A stretch of DNA of 27,068 nt, taken from assembly GCA_038533155.1 (NCBI GenBank), contig JBCAZH010000041.1, positions 1-27,068 of the forward strand, given 5' to 3'. The translations under genes were made by a program, and so were the position numbers. The notes under the pieces were generated by a model. It was given only the letters and a program-made list of their open reading frames with translations. It ran no database searches and was not told the DNA's origin. This document shows, piece after piece, positions 9,214-17,461 of the stretch; position 1 is the stretch's first letter; each line of letters opens with the position of its first letter. This DNA is from CALBPI01 sp038533155. Its GTDB lineage: Bacteria > Pseudomonadota > Gammaproteobacteria > Steroidobacterales > Woeseiaceae.

Positions 9214-11481
9214 ATGTACCGGATAACCGCAACTCTTGCCGCTGTCTTTGCGGCGTTCACTTTAGCCGAACCCGTATTAGCTCAAGGCGCGTCGGACGAC
9301 GAGGCCACCCCTAGGGACGAAATCACAGTCATTGGCACGCGTACCGAGCGACGGATTACAGAAGTGCCGGTAACTGTCTCCGTCTTGACGGCCGAGGAGC
9401 TTGATCAGCAACTGACTCGCGATATTTCCGATTTGGTGCGTTATGAGCCTGGCGTCAGTGTCGGTGGCACTGGAAGTCGGTTCGGGCTTTCTGGGTTCTC
9501 GATTCGCGGAATCGGTGGCAACCGTGTGCTGACCGTCGTAGACGGCATCCGAGTAGCCGAAGAGTTCAGCTTTGGCCCGTTTCTGAGCGCCCGCCGTGAC
9601 TTTGTGGACATCGATAGTCTTGAAGCGGTTGAAATTGCTCGGGGGCCGATATCATCGCTTTACGGTAGTGATGCGCTTGGCGGGGTCGTGTCGTTTACCA
9701 CGCGCGGACCACTCGACTACCTTGCGGATGACGACGACGGCCTGCATTTGGACGGTAAAGCTGGTTGGTCGAGCGCCGACGCGAGCACCGTCGCTCGCGG
9801 CACTATCGCCGTAGGCGATGAGCGCTTGTCGGCCATGCTGGCGGTCACGCAGCGTGACGGAGAGGAAACCGAGACCATAGGGGGGATCGGTGGATTCGGA
9901 CCGACGCGCGAGCAACCGGATCTTCAAGATTTGTCATCGACCAACGTGTTGGCCAAGGTTCGTTGGGAATTCGCTGATTCTCACGTATTGACGGCGACCA
10001 TCGATACGCTGACCAGTGAGGCTGATACGCAAATCCTCTCGGATTACGATACGCCCGTTATTTCAGGGTTCTCTGGCGTGGTCACCGCAATCGTCAACAC
10101 ACGCGACGCTGTGGATGAGCGCGAACGAACGCGCATCAGCTTGGCGTACTCCGGCGAGTTCGATACACCGATCTTCGACGCGTTGTCTTTGACAGCATAC
10201 ACGCAGGACTCGGAAACGACGCAAGATACGTTTGAAAATCGTACGGTGTTAACTGGAACCGCACCTGCCGATATCAATCGAGAACGACTGTCGGTGTACG
10301 AACAACAGATCGATGGGGTGTTTGCTCAGGCGTTGAAGACGGTAGAGTGGGGCAGCACCGTGCACAATATCACCTATGGCTTCGATTACTTCGAGACCGA
10401 AAACTCATCGATCCGTAACGGTGGCTCCTTTGAATTGGACGGCACACCAGTGTTTGAGTTTCTGCCGTTGCCCACTCGGGATTTCCCGTTGACCACGGTC
10501 GAACAAACCGCGTTTTTCTTGCAGGATGAAATTTCATTCCTCGACGGCAAACTGTTGTTGTCGCCAGGGTTGCGTTACGACCGCTTTGATGCGAGCACGA
10601 CCGCCGATGAAGTTTTTCTGAACGGCAACCCCGGCGCTCCGATCCCGGCGGACTATGATGCGGACGAAGTCACCGCGCGTTTGGGCGCAGTGTACTCGCT
10701 GAATGATGACTGGTCCGTTTACGGTCTTTACGCGGAGGGCTTCCGAGCGCCGCCGTACGACGATGTCAACGTCGGCTTTACCAATTTCATCGGCGGTTAC
10801 AAAACAATCGCGAGTCCGGACCTTGAGTCAGAGCGGAGCGAGGGAATTGAGTTAGGTGTGCGGTATCAATCCGACAACAGTGCCGTGTCTGTGAATGTCT
10901 TTCAAACAAACTACGATGACTTTATCGCGTCCTTTGCGATTGCACCTCAGTTTCTTGCAACTGGGGGCATCGATCCGGCGGACGGGCTCTTGACCTTCCA
11001 GTCAATCAACTTGGACGAGGTCACCATTGAAGGTGCTGAGCTTAGCGCTGAGGTTGGATTGGGTAATTGGGGTGGACTCGGCGATTTCAGTCTACGTTCT
11101 GCGATTGCCTATGCCGAAGGCGAGGACAACGACGGCGCGCCGATCGACTCAGTTGAGCCGCTCACGGGCGTGTTTGGTTTGCTGTACAGCTCGAACGATG
11201 GCAATTGGGGCGGCGAGCTCGTATGGACTGTCGTCGAAGCTAAAGATGAAGCCGATATTTTTGATCCGGACACTCGCCAGCCGTCCGATGGTTATGGCGT
11301 TGTGGATCTGTTGCTCTATGGGTCGCTGACAGAGCGCGTGCGATTCAACGTGGGACTGTTCAACGTAGGCGACAAAGAGTTCATTCGTTGGGTCGATACT
11401 CAAGGCGTTGGCAATGATGCGGTCAGACGTTTCACTCAGCCTGGTTTCAATGCGGCGGTCAATCTGAGTGTGGAGTTCTAA
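9214..11481 (+). CDS. TonB-dependent outer-membrane receptor, haem/haemoglobin type
   Basis: 755 aa. Signal peptide 1-23 (cleavage likely after VLA), TonB box in DEITVIGTRTER (35-46), plug domain about 48-160 with SIRGIGGNRV, then a 22-strand-type barrel ending in FTQPGFNAAVNLSVEF with the terminal Phe of outer-membrane proteins. The FRAP box of haem receptors is present (GFRAPPYDDVN, FRAP at 510-513), followed by SPDLESE in place of NPNL-x-PE. No histidine lies between these boxes, where HemR-like receptors keep a haem-ligand His. The ATG at 9214 is preferred because GGGAGA lies 8-10 nt upstream and the signal peptide then starts cleanly. It is directly followed by the haem ABC transporter genes, which supports haem as substrate. 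Fur box upstream. Confidence 0.88.
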   Translation: MYRITATLAAVFAAFTLAEPVLAQGASDDEATPRDEITVIGTRTERRITEVPVTVSVLTAEELDQQLTRDISDLVRYEPGVSVGGTGSRFGLSGFSIRGIGGNRVLTVVDGIRVAEEFSFGPFLSARRDFVDIDSLEAVEIARGPISSLYGSDALGGVVSFTTRGPLDYLADDDDGLHLDGKAGWSSADASTVARGTIAVGDERLSAMLAVTQRDGEETETIGGIGGFGPTREQPDLQDLSSTNVLAKVRWEFADSHVLTATIDTLTSEADTQILSDYDTPVISGFSGVVTAIVNTRDAVDERERTRISLAYSGEFDTPIFDALSLTAYTQDSETTQDTFENRTVLTGTAPADINRERLSVYEQQIDGVFAQALKTVEWGSTVHNITYGFDYFETENSSIRNGGSFELDGTPVFEFLPLPTRDFPLTTVEQTAFFLQDEISFLDGKLLLSPGLRYDRFDASTTADEVFLNGNPGAPIPADYDADEVTARLGAVYSLNDDWSVYGLYAEGFRAPPYDDVNVGFTNFIGGYKTIASPDLESERSEGIELGVRYQSDNSAVSVNVFQTNYDDFIASFAIAPQFLATGGIDPADGLLTFQSINLDEVTIEGAELSAEVGLGNWGGLGDFSLRSAIAYAEGEDNDGAPIDSVEPLTGVFGLLYSSNDGNWGGELVWTVVEAKDEADIFDPDTRQPSDGYGVVDLLLYGSLTERVRFNVGLFNVGDKEFIRWVDTQGVGNDAVRRFTQPGFNAAVNLSVEF

Positions 11482-12357
11482 GTGAAAACGACAATCTCTG
11501 TGCTGGCGCTGATCGTGACACTGCTGAGTAGTGCGGCCTTTGCGATCGATTGCCCCGACATGGACGCCGACAGCAGTCGGATTGTTGTTTCGGGTGGTTC
11601 GATTACAGAGATCATCTATGCGCTCGATGCTGAGGATCGAATTGTTGCCGCAGACAGAACGTCGAACTATCCCGCTGCCGCACTCGAGCTGCCACAGATC
11701 GGTTATGTCCGCGCATTGTCAGCCGAAGGTGTGCTGTCGCAGTCGCCCACTTTGCTGCTGGGCGAGGATGATTCAGGACCACCGGAGATTCTCGATCAAT
11801 TGCGCGCAGCGGGGTTGCCTGTCGCGATCCTTGGTGAGCAACATGATGCGGAAGGCATTATCCACAAGGTGCGTTGTGTCGGGCAGTTGATTGGTGCGCA
11901 AGACGCGGCTGAGGCGCTCGTAGCAGACCGACTACAGCCTGCCGCGAACGCGCTCACCATCCACAACGATCGACCCGTAGGTGCGGTCCTCCTCGGAATT
12001 CGAGACGGTACGCTTATAGCGGCTGGCGGCGATACATCCGGCAACGGGTTGCTGGAAATGATGTCGGCCGACAACGCTTTGGCGTCCATGTCCGGCTGGA
12101 AGCCTGTGTCGCGAGAATCCATGATCATTGCCGATCCGGATTTCTTCGTGATTCCTCAACGGGGTCTTGAATCTGCCGGCGGTGCGGAGGGCCTGCTAGA
12201 TCACCCGACGTTGAAATTTACGAGTGCGGCGCAGAACGGACGAGTCTACGCGATGGATGGTATGGCCATGTTGGGCTTCGGCCCTCGCACGCTGGAAGCT
12301 GCGGCAAAACTCGGTGCTGACATCCGCGCGTCACAGGATATCGAAACACCGCAATGA
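11482..12357 (+). CDS. hmuT: Haem ABC transporter periplasmic binding protein
   Basis: 291 aa. It binds haem in the periplasm and hands it to HmuUV. Signal peptide about 1-21 (VTLLSSAAFA), then a cluster-A type binding-protein fold: VSGGSITEIIYALD, the HmuT/PhuT-typical block IGYVRALSAEGVLSQSPTLLL, EILDQLRAAGLPV and a C-terminal MLGFGPRTLEAA. The Tyr of GYVRALSAEGV lies in the segment holding the haem-ligand Tyr of PhuT/ShuT; that assignment is from memory of the family. The start is GTG, placed immediately after the receptor stop TAA, with GGAG 6 nt upstream inside the receptor gene. It overlaps hmuU by 4 nt (ATGA). Confidence 0.92.
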   Translation: MKTTISVLALIVTLLSSAAFAIDCPDMDADSSRIVVSGGSITEIIYALDAEDRIVAADRTSNYPAAALELPQIGYVRALSAEGVLSQSPTLLLGEDDSGPPEILDQLRAAGLPVAILGEQHDAEGIIHKVRCVGQLIGAQDAAEALVADRLQPAANALTIHNDRPVGAVLLGIRDGTLIAAGGDTSGNGLLEMMSADNALASMSGWKPVSRESMIIADPDFFVIPQRGLESAGGAEGLLDHPTLKFTSAAQNGRVYAMDGMAMLGFGPRTLEAAAKLGADIRASQDIETPQ

Positions 12358-13397
12358 ACGAGGCGGTTGCGCGTCGCACCGGAGCATTAAAATTGGATCG
12401 GCTGGGCCGCCGGCCGCCACTGATATTCGGGTTGGCAATCGTGCTGGTCCTTGCGATCGCGATTGGTATTTGCATCGGTGCCATACCGTTGTCGCTGTCC
12501 TCCGTGCTCGGGCTCAGCGAATCCAGCGCCATGCAGCAAACGGTGCTCTACAACATTCGTCTGCCCCGTGTCGTCCTCGCGGCGCTAGCGGGCGCTGCCT
12601 TAGCCGTGTCGGGCGCCGCGCTCCAAGCGCTGTTTCGTAACCCACTCGCTGACCCGGGGCTGATCGGGGTCTCCGGCGGGGCGGCGGTCGGCGCGATCTT
12701 CATGATCGTCTTCGGCGCGACATTTGTTGCGGAGGCATGGATGCCCTACATGATTCCGGCGGCTGCGATTACGGGTGCCGTGGCGGTGACCGGTTTGCTC
12801 TACGCATTCGCGCGTTGGTTTGGGAACTTCGAAGTCAGCACGATGTTGCTGGTCGGGATTGCGCTGAATGCGATGTCGACTGTGGGCATTGGCGCTTTCG
12901 AGTTCTTGAGCGATGACACGCAACTGCGAACACTGGTTTTCTGGACGATGGGGAGCTATGGACGTGCGACCTGGACGACCGTGTTACCGGCGGCGGTTAT
13001 CATCGTGGCCGCGGCGGCGGCCCTGGTCTCACGAAGTCGGGCGTTAGATATTTTGCAGCTTGGAGAAGTGGAGGCGCGGCATCTTTCCATCAACGTGGAT
13101 GCCCTGAAGCGAGTCACCGTCATTTGTGCCGCAGCCTCCGTCGGTGCTGCAGTCGCTGTGTCCGGCATTATCGCGTTCGTGGGATTGATCGTGCCGCACA
13201 TCGTTCGCTTGATCTTGGGGCCGAGTAACCGGTGGGTAATGCCAGGCGCATTGTTGCTCGGCGCGACACTGAGCGTGCTCGCAGATCTTGTCGCTCGCAT
13301 GGTGATCGTCCCGGCTGAGCTTCCGGTTGGGCTGGTGACGAGTGCCTTGGGCGCACCGTTTTTCCTCTGGCTAATTGCAAGTGCCAGGTCTCGATGA
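12354..13397 (+). CDS. hmuU: Haem ABC transporter permease
   Basis: 347 aa, FecCD/BtuC-type inner-membrane permease with about nine or ten hydrophobic segments. A cytoplasmic N-terminus of about 20 residues (basic, LDRLGRRPP) precedes the first helix. Diagnostic blocks are RLPRVVLAALAGAALAVSGA, LFRNPLADPGLIGVSGG and, near the C-terminus, GLIVPHIVRLILGPSNRW. It forms the channel of the HmuTUV haem importer. The start overlaps the hmuT stop (ATGA), and its end overlaps hmuV by 4 nt, so the three are translated together. Confidence 0.94.
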   Translation: MNEAVARRTGALKLDRLGRRPPLIFGLAIVLVLAIAIGICIGAIPLSLSSVLGLSESSAMQQTVLYNIRLPRVVLAALAGAALAVSGAALQALFRNPLADPGLIGVSGGAAVGAIFMIVFGATFVAEAWMPYMIPAAAITGAVAVTGLLYAFARWFGNFEVSTMLLVGIALNAMSTVGIGAFEFLSDDTQLRTLVFWTMGSYGRATWTTVLPAAVIIVAAAAALVSRSRALDILQLGEVEARHLSINVDALKRVTVICAAASVGAAVAVSGIIAFVGLIVPHIVRLILGPSNRWVMPGALLLGATLSVLADLVARMVIVPAELPVGLVTSALGAPFFLWLIASARSR

Positions 13398-14170
13398 TGA
13401 TTGAGATGACCGGGATTACCGTCAAACGGGCGCATCGCAAGACGCTCAGCAACGTAACGATTCAACTGCCGAAACTCAAAGTCGTTGGAATCGTTGGGCC
13501 GAATGGTGCGGGCAAGTCCACACTGTTGCATGTAGCTGCAGGATCCCTGCTACCCGCCAGTGGTAGCGCCAGCATGGACGGAACACCACTGGAGCAATTG
13601 ACACTGACACACCAGGCGCAGACTCGCGCGGTGATGAGTCAACACGTTGATATGGCGTTCCCTTACCCAGTGCACGAGGTCATCGCGATGGGTTGGGAGC
13701 CGTTCCGACATAGGCAGCAGCTTTCCTTCGAGTTGCTTGAGCGGATTGCGAATGAATTGGCCATCGGCGATCTGCTGGAGCGGCGCTTCAATGAACTTTC
13801 CGGGGGCGAGCGACAGCGGGTTCAATTCGCGCGGACGTGCATCCAGATTGAAGGTATCCATGAACTGTATTCTGGTGGCTACTGGTTACTGGACGAGCCG
13901 ACAGCAAGTCTGGATATCGGTCATGAACTGTTGGTGCTTCGCTATCTAAGGCAAACCGCTGAGCGAGGATTCGGGATTGCGCTTGTCGTCCACGATTTGG
14001 AAAAAGCGGCGCGATTTTGCGACCTGATTGTGCTGTTGGACAAAGGCAGAGTCGCAGCCACGGGCGCACCGCAGGACGTGTTTACCGATGAGAACCTGAC
14101 GCACGTCTACGACACGGCCGTTACTACTGAATGGCACACAGGCCTACAGCGATTGCTTATTCATGCTTAA
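13394..14170 (+). CDS. hmuV: Haem ABC transporter ATP-binding protein
   Basis: 258 aa, normal for HmuV, the ATPase that drives haem import. Walker A GPNGAGKS (35-42), Q-loop Gln83, ABC signature LSGGE (135-139) followed by RQRVQFAR, Walker B WLLDEP (164-169) and H-loop His200 in LVVHDL are all present. The short insertion before Walker B (IHELYSGGYW) is typical of HmuV-like proteins. The start is the ATG overlapping the hmuU stop; the second ATG directly after it is an equally possible start. A 27-nt gap separates it from the monooxygenase gene. Confidence 0.95.
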   Translation: MMIEMTGITVKRAHRKTLSNVTIQLPKLKVVGIVGPNGAGKSTLLHVAAGSLLPASGSASMDGTPLEQLTLTHQAQTRAVMSQHVDMAFPYPVHEVIAMGWEPFRHRQQLSFELLERIANELAIGDLLERRFNELSGGERQRVQFARTCIQIEGIHELYSGGYWLLDEPTASLDIGHELLVLRYLRQTAERGFGIALVVHDLEKAARFCDLIVLLDKGRVAATGAPQDVFTDENLTHVYDTAVTTEWHTGLQRLLIHA

Positions 14171-14197
14171 TCAAACGACAGCTTAGGAGCGAACATA

Positions 14198-14512
14198 ATG
14201 TTTATTGCAATGAATCGATTCCAGATTACGCCGGGAATGGAAGAGGGTTTCGAGAAGGTATGGCGAGAGCGGGATTCGTATCTCTCGGAAGTGCCGGGTT
14301 TTAAGGTTTTCCATTTGTTGAAGGGGCCGAGCTTGGAGAACCATACGCTGTATGCATCTCACTCGGTCTGGGAGTCGCGCGAAGCTTTTGAGGCGTGGAC
14401 GCAATCGGAGGCTTTCAAGTTGGCGCATCGTCAAGCGAGTGCACCAAGCGGGACGTATTTGGGTCATCCCGATCTTGAGACGTTCGAGTCGGTCATGGAA
14501 ACCACTGCCTGA
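14198..14512 (+). CDS. Haem-degrading monooxygenase, IsdG/HmoA-like (ABM fold)
   Basis: 104 aa, a single antibiotic-biosynthesis-monooxygenase ferredoxin-like domain. IsdG-type enzymes open the haem ring in the cytoplasm to release iron. The three residues that mark haem-degrading members can be matched by position: Asn6 (MFIAMNRF), Trp67 (FEAWTQS) and His77 (KLAHRQA), against Asn7, Trp67 and His77 in S. aureus IsdG. AGGAG stands 8 nt before the ATG. It follows hmuV by 27 nt and is probably the last gene of the receptor-hmuTUV operon, giving a complete uptake-and-degradation unit. Converges with the membrane-protein gene on the other strand; only 19 nt separate their stops, with a poor imperfect hairpin (14514-14535) and no T-run. 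Confidence 0.88.
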   Translation: MFIAMNRFQITPGMEEGFEKVWRERDSYLSEVPGFKVFHLLKGPSLENHTLYASHSVWESREAFEAWTQSEAFKLAHRQASAPSGTYLGHPDLETFESVMETTA

Positions 14513-14531
14513 ATTAGTAGGCAGCAGCCTC

Positions 14532-15029
14532 CTAATGCCATTCGGCGTGCACCGTTGGGCCGCGCCGAATGGCTGAGACCACGGCGCTGATTGTGGCTAT
14601 GGCGCCCCAGCCAAGACCTACGACCACACCACTATCGAGAATGCCGCGCCATGGTTGCGGGAGCAGGCGGTAGACCATGACGATAGCGACAATCCCTGTC
14701 GTCAAGATAATCGTTGCCATGACTCTGCGAAACGGTGCATTCATAAAACCCATCAGCACCAAAGGGGCGGCGACAGTGTTGATCGGACTGGCATGAGATC
14801 TCAGCGCAACCGCACGTGCAGCGAATCGAGGGGAGAAGCCGCGTTGAAAACCCTTGTAGCCCTCATACCAGGCCATGACGATCAGGTTGGCAAGGAACAG
14901 CGCATAATGACCAGCCGACCAGGGGTATTCGAGACTCTCTAGAATGAGCGGCACCATGTTGGCCACGCCGTAGGTCAACAGCCCAACGAATGCGAGCGTG
15001 CCCCAGGCAACCGCGACATTGCCGAGCAT
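14532..15029 (-). CDS. Unknown small polytopic membrane protein
   Basis: 165 aa with about four to five hydrophobic segments (roughly 5-30, 42-55, 84-98, 106-122 and 133-153) joined by short loops. The second loop holds YEGYKGFQRGFSPRFAARA, which looks conserved in character (aromatic and basic) but matches no family I recognise. It is the third gene of the azurin - di-haem cytochrome unit: its ATG overlaps the cytochrome stop by one base (TAATG), a strong sign of coupled translation. A role as membrane anchor or electron-transfer partner of the cytochrome is possible but is only inference from this coupling. Confidence 0.75.
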   Translation of the reverse strand: MLGNVAVAWGTLAFVGLLTYGVANMVPLILESLEYPWSAGHYALFLANLIVMAWYEGYKGFQRGFSPRFAARAVALRSHASPINTVAAPLVLMGFMNAPFRRVMATIILTTGIVAIVMVYRLLPQPWRGILDSGVVVGLGWGAIATISAVVSAIRRGPTVHAEWH

Positions 15030-16273
15030 TAGAGTGCCCGCACGTAGGTCAACAGGGCAGCGCGTTGCGACTGCGTCAACTCTGCGAAGGCCTTTCTCGA
15101 CTGACGCGCTTCACCGCCATGCCACAAAATCGCTTCTTCGATCGTTCGCGCGCGACCGTCATGCAGGAAGCCTCGATTCGGCGCATACTGTTCAACGATG
15201 CCGATGCCCCAAAGGGGCGCCGTTCGCCACTCTCGTCGGTCGGCTGCGGAAGTGGGGTCTGCCAACCCTTCACCCATATCGTGCAACAGCAAATCGGAGT
15301 ATGGCCAAAGTGTCTGCTTTGAGTTCCAAGCCTCACTGGTTTGCTTGGTGATCAAGACGGGAACATGGCATTGATTGCAGCCAGCCTGTCCGAACAAATG
15401 CTGCCCCGCGAGGTCCGGAAGTGCACGCCGATCTGGGACGCCAATCCGACGTACGTAATCAGACAATGCGCTGAGTTCAGTTTCGGAAATTTCGATGGCG
15501 CAATCATCCCCGCAACTTCGCCATGATTGGACACCCATGTCGTTGGCAAGCGCTGTAGCCACCTGTGATTCCATTGTGGTGTGCCCATTTTTCCAGCCCA
15601 TGATTGCGAGACTATCTCCGACAACTGAGACTTCGCCGCTGACGCCATCCCCATTCTTATCGTCAGGGTCCGCGTAGTGGCGCACCATGTCCTGGTCTAC
15701 GCGCTCGAGAAGGCCCCAACCGTAGATCAACGGTGTCGCGCGCAGTACCACGATCTCGTTCGATGCCTCTGGGTCATCGATCCACCCAGTAGGACGTCTC
15801 AGAGCTACGGTTTGTCCGTCCGTATATCGAAACTCCGAAGTTTCGTATTCGACGTGAAGATCAACTTCCGCAAAATGACCATCTGTTGCGGAGGTGTTGA
15901 GCTGTGCACCAAACCGTTGCAATTGATCGTAAGTCGCTGGCTTGACGACGAATGGTGCGGTCGCGTCCGTCTGATGTCTGTGCCGCGCATGAATCTCGAT
16001 ATGGCAAGAGGCACACGAGGGTGCATCGAGTTGAGGGCCGGCCGCCGACCGTATTTCGTTATGAGACTTGGTCCAATCTCGGAAGAACAAAGCCTCCCCG
16101 AGCGTATCCTCGGGGAGTGTTGTTTGCGCCGCGGAATGAACAGGATCGAATGTCAAGAAGTGTCCGCCCGGTTCGTGCCCGTCGAGCAGAGAAGGGTCAC
16201 GCGCCCCCGAAAGTGTTGTGCCTCCAACCCCTGCAAGCATCGCGATCGCGATGATGAGCGTCAGCTTGCGCAT
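15029..16273 (-). CDS. Di-haem cytochrome c / di-haem oxidoreductase (DUF1111 type)
   Basis: 414 aa. A signal peptide (about 1-23) is followed by two c-type haem sites, CASCH (87-91) and CNQCH (299-303), so it is periplasmic. The architecture and blocks such as PLIYGWGLLE, DPDDKNGDGVSG (a Ca-site-like loop), TAPLWGIG and GFLHDGRARTIEEAILWHGGEA match the di-haem oxidoreductase family (PF06537), related to MauG and cytochrome c peroxidases. In many bacteria these genes neighbour imelysin-type iron-uptake genes; no imelysin is present here. It lies 12 nt after the azurin gene and overlaps the membrane-protein gene by one base. Azurin is a plausible redox partner. The substrate is unknown. Confidence 0.88.
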   Translation of the reverse strand: MRKLTLIIAIAMLAGVGGTTLSGARDPSLLDGHEPGGHFLTFDPVHSAAQTTLPEDTLGEALFFRDWTKSHNEIRSAAGPQLDAPSCASCHIEIHARHRHQTDATAPFVVKPATYDQLQRFGAQLNTSATDGHFAEVDLHVEYETSEFRYTDGQTVALRRPTGWIDDPEASNEIVVLRATPLIYGWGLLERVDQDMVRHYADPDDKNGDGVSGEVSVVGDSLAIMGWKNGHTTMESQVATALANDMGVQSWRSCGDDCAIEISETELSALSDYVRRIGVPDRRALPDLAGQHLFGQAGCNQCHVPVLITKQTSEAWNSKQTLWPYSDLLLHDMGEGLADPTSAADRREWRTAPLWGIGIVEQYAPNRGFLHDGRARTIEEAILWHGGEARQSRKAFAELTQSQRAALLTYVRAL

Positions 16274-16285
16274 GGATCTGAACGC

Positions 16286-16726
16286 TCAGTTGAGACTGAA
16301 AGTCCCGTTCATGAGAGAGGTGTGCCCCGGGAACGAACAAAAGAAGGTGTAGTCTCCGTCCGCGCTCAGGCCTTCGGTGCTGAAACTGATGCTAGTCGAT
16401 TCGCCACCGCCGACGAGCTTGGTTGCAGCGATGACGCGTGCATCCTCTGCCGGTAAGAAATTACCCTCAAAACCTGCAGTCATGCCGTCCGTCGCCAAAG
16501 CTTCATAATCAGAGGATCTGGCAAGCACCCAATTGTGGCCCATCGCGACGGCTGGAAGGGTGCCGGTGTGCACCAGTTTGATGGTTACCTCCGAGCAGCT
16601 TGCGTCGGCAACGATCGCGTCGGTGTTGTAGGCAAGAGAATCTCCGACCTCGACTTCAAACTCACAGGCTGCAGACGCTGTCGTTGCGCCCAACAGCAAG
16701 GTAAGACTTAGAAAATACTTATACAT
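16286..16726 (-). CDS. azu: Azurin (periplasmic blue copper protein)
   Basis: 146 aa precursor. Signal peptide 1-19 (TTASA, cleaved before ACEFEV) and a mature cupredoxin of about 127 residues, the normal azurin size. Copper ligands: His64 in MGHNWVL, Cys130, His135 and Met139 in FFCSFPGHTSLMNG. The family disulfide is Cys21-Cys44. ATKLVGGGES and DGMTAG are further azurin blocks. It shuttles electrons in the periplasm, usually to or from cytochromes c. AGGTGGAG precedes the ATG by about 9 nt. It is the first gene before the di-haem cytochrome. A perfect Fur box overlaps its promoter, so transcription should rise when iron is scarce. A second azurin is encoded 7 kb away. Confidence 0.97.
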   Translation of the reverse strand: MYKYFLSLTLLLGATTASAACEFEVEVGDSLAYNTDAIVADASCSEVTIKLVHTGTLPAVAMGHNWVLARSSDYEALATDGMTAGFEGNFLPAEDARVIAATKLVGGGESTSISFSTEGLSADGDYTFFCSFPGHTSLMNGTFSLN

Positions 16727-16771
16727 AATGCGAACTCCACCTTTTTAGGTGCCCAATCTACTTACCATTAA

Positions 16772-16800
16772 ATGATAATCATTATCATTGATAACAGCAA
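16772..16800 (-). promoter_or_regulatory. Predicted sigma-70 promoter of azurin operon
   Basis: On the minus strand -35 TTGCTG (16795-16800), a 17-nt spacer and -10 TATCAT (16772-16777, five of six consensus bases). The perfect Fur box 16773-16787 covers the -10 and part of the spacer, an arrangement that would block RNA polymerase. The -35 is weak. Confidence 0.5.
16773..16787. promoter_or_regulatory. Perfect consensus Fur box
   Basis: TGATAATCATTATCA matches all 14 defined positions of the 7-1-7 Fur consensus. It lies 46 nt upstream of the azurin start and 28 nt (centre to centre) from a second Fur-like box, in the 137-nt divergent gap between the azurin unit and the rightward unit beginning at 16864. 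Confidence 0.9.
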
Positions 16801-16816
16801 TGAGAATCATTACTAT
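16788..16816 (+). promoter_or_regulatory. Predicted sigma-70 promoter of rightward unit
   Basis: -35 TTGATA (16788-16793, five of six), a 17-nt spacer, -10 TACTAT (16811-16816, four of six). The second Fur-like box (16801-16815) covers the -10. It stands 47 nt before the 149-aa gene. Confidence 0.6.
16801..16815. promoter_or_regulatory. Second Fur-like box
   Basis: TGAGAATCATTACTA matches 11 of 14 positions of the 7-1-7 Fur consensus. It overlaps the predicted -10 of the rightward promoter, so each divergent unit appears to have its own operator. Confidence 0.7.
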
Positions 16817-16863
16817 TTGGGCCGTAGTTCACATTCACTGAGTAGACGTAGCGAGGCGTTGAA

Positions 16864-17313
16864 ATGCACACGAATCCTCAAACAGAGCACGGAAAGTTTG
16901 AACATCTTGCTGACGGCGCTCAGTTGATGCTGACCAGCATTCGGCAGTGGATTGCCTCGTATCACCTTGAAGAGTGCGGCTGCTGCGCGCTGCGTCCTCA
17001 GTACAAGGCTTACGACATCGAAGGTGCGCTGCCTGTGCTGAATGAAATGATGTGCTTCCTGTCGTTGGCGGTCGTTAAGGAGTTGGTGATTTTCTCACCG
17101 GTGGATGAGGACGTGAGTGAAGACGAGGCGGCGATACTACGAATGATAAAAGCAGTCGAGGCAAACCAACCTCACTCGGCTTACGAGCACGCCGGCGGGT
17201 ACTTTCCGCCGCCGGTTGCCACAACGTTCTTTCGGATCTGCCGTTGTATGGTCGATCACTACTCGAATGGCGGGCTGGTTTTTGCTGGGTCGACAAAGTT
17301 GCGGTTGGTATAG
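16864..17313 (+). CDS. Unknown Fur-preceded 149-aa cytoplasmic protein
   Basis: 149 aa, no signal peptide or membrane helix. I do not recognise the family. Visible features are an EECGCCALRPQY motif (about 36-47) with three closely spaced Cys, a hydrophobic helix MMCFLSLAVVKELVIF (about 62-77), an acidic stretch DEDVSEDEA (about 81-89), PPPVATTFFRICRCMVDHY towards the end with two more Cys, and several His. The Cys/His content would suit metal or haem handling, but that is speculation. No strong ribosome-binding site precedes the ATG (GAGGCGTTGAA is the nearest). It is first after the Fur-overlapped promoter and is followed 19 nt later by a 39-aa membrane peptide and then a nitroreductase, so it probably heads an iron-regulated operon. 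Confidence 0.75.
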   Translation: MHTNPQTEHGKFEHLADGAQLMLTSIRQWIASYHLEECGCCALRPQYKAYDIEGALPVLNEMMCFLSLAVVKELVIFSPVDEDVSEDEAAILRMIKAVEANQPHSAYEHAGGYFPPPVATTFFRICRCMVDHYSNGGLVFAGSTKLRLV

Positions 17314-17332
17314 GTCGGAAAGGACGCAGTCG

Positions 17333-17452
17333 ATGTCTCAAAAAACACAACCGAATTACTGGCTCGGTGCCCTGCGATACGCTGCCGCGTTGGCGGCGAT
17401 CCTCGCGCTATACGCCGCGAGTTGGCTGTGGCTCCTGAGCTTCGAGGGATGA
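17333..17452 (+). CDS. 39-aa single-helix membrane peptide
   Basis: A short frame of 39 codons with AGGA about 9 nt before its ATG. Residues 1-16 are polar with a basic end (LRY) and residues 17-35 form one hydrophobic helix (AAALAAILALYAASWLWLL), ending in SFEG. It lies 19 nt after the 149-aa gene and 9 nt before the nitroreductase, so it fills the operon gap exactly, which favours a real gene. Small membrane peptides of this kind often assist a transporter or oxidoreductase. The function is unknown. Confidence 0.6.
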   Translation: MSQKTQPNYWLGALRYAAALAAILALYAASWLWLLSFEG

Positions 17453-17461
17453 GGTACCACT

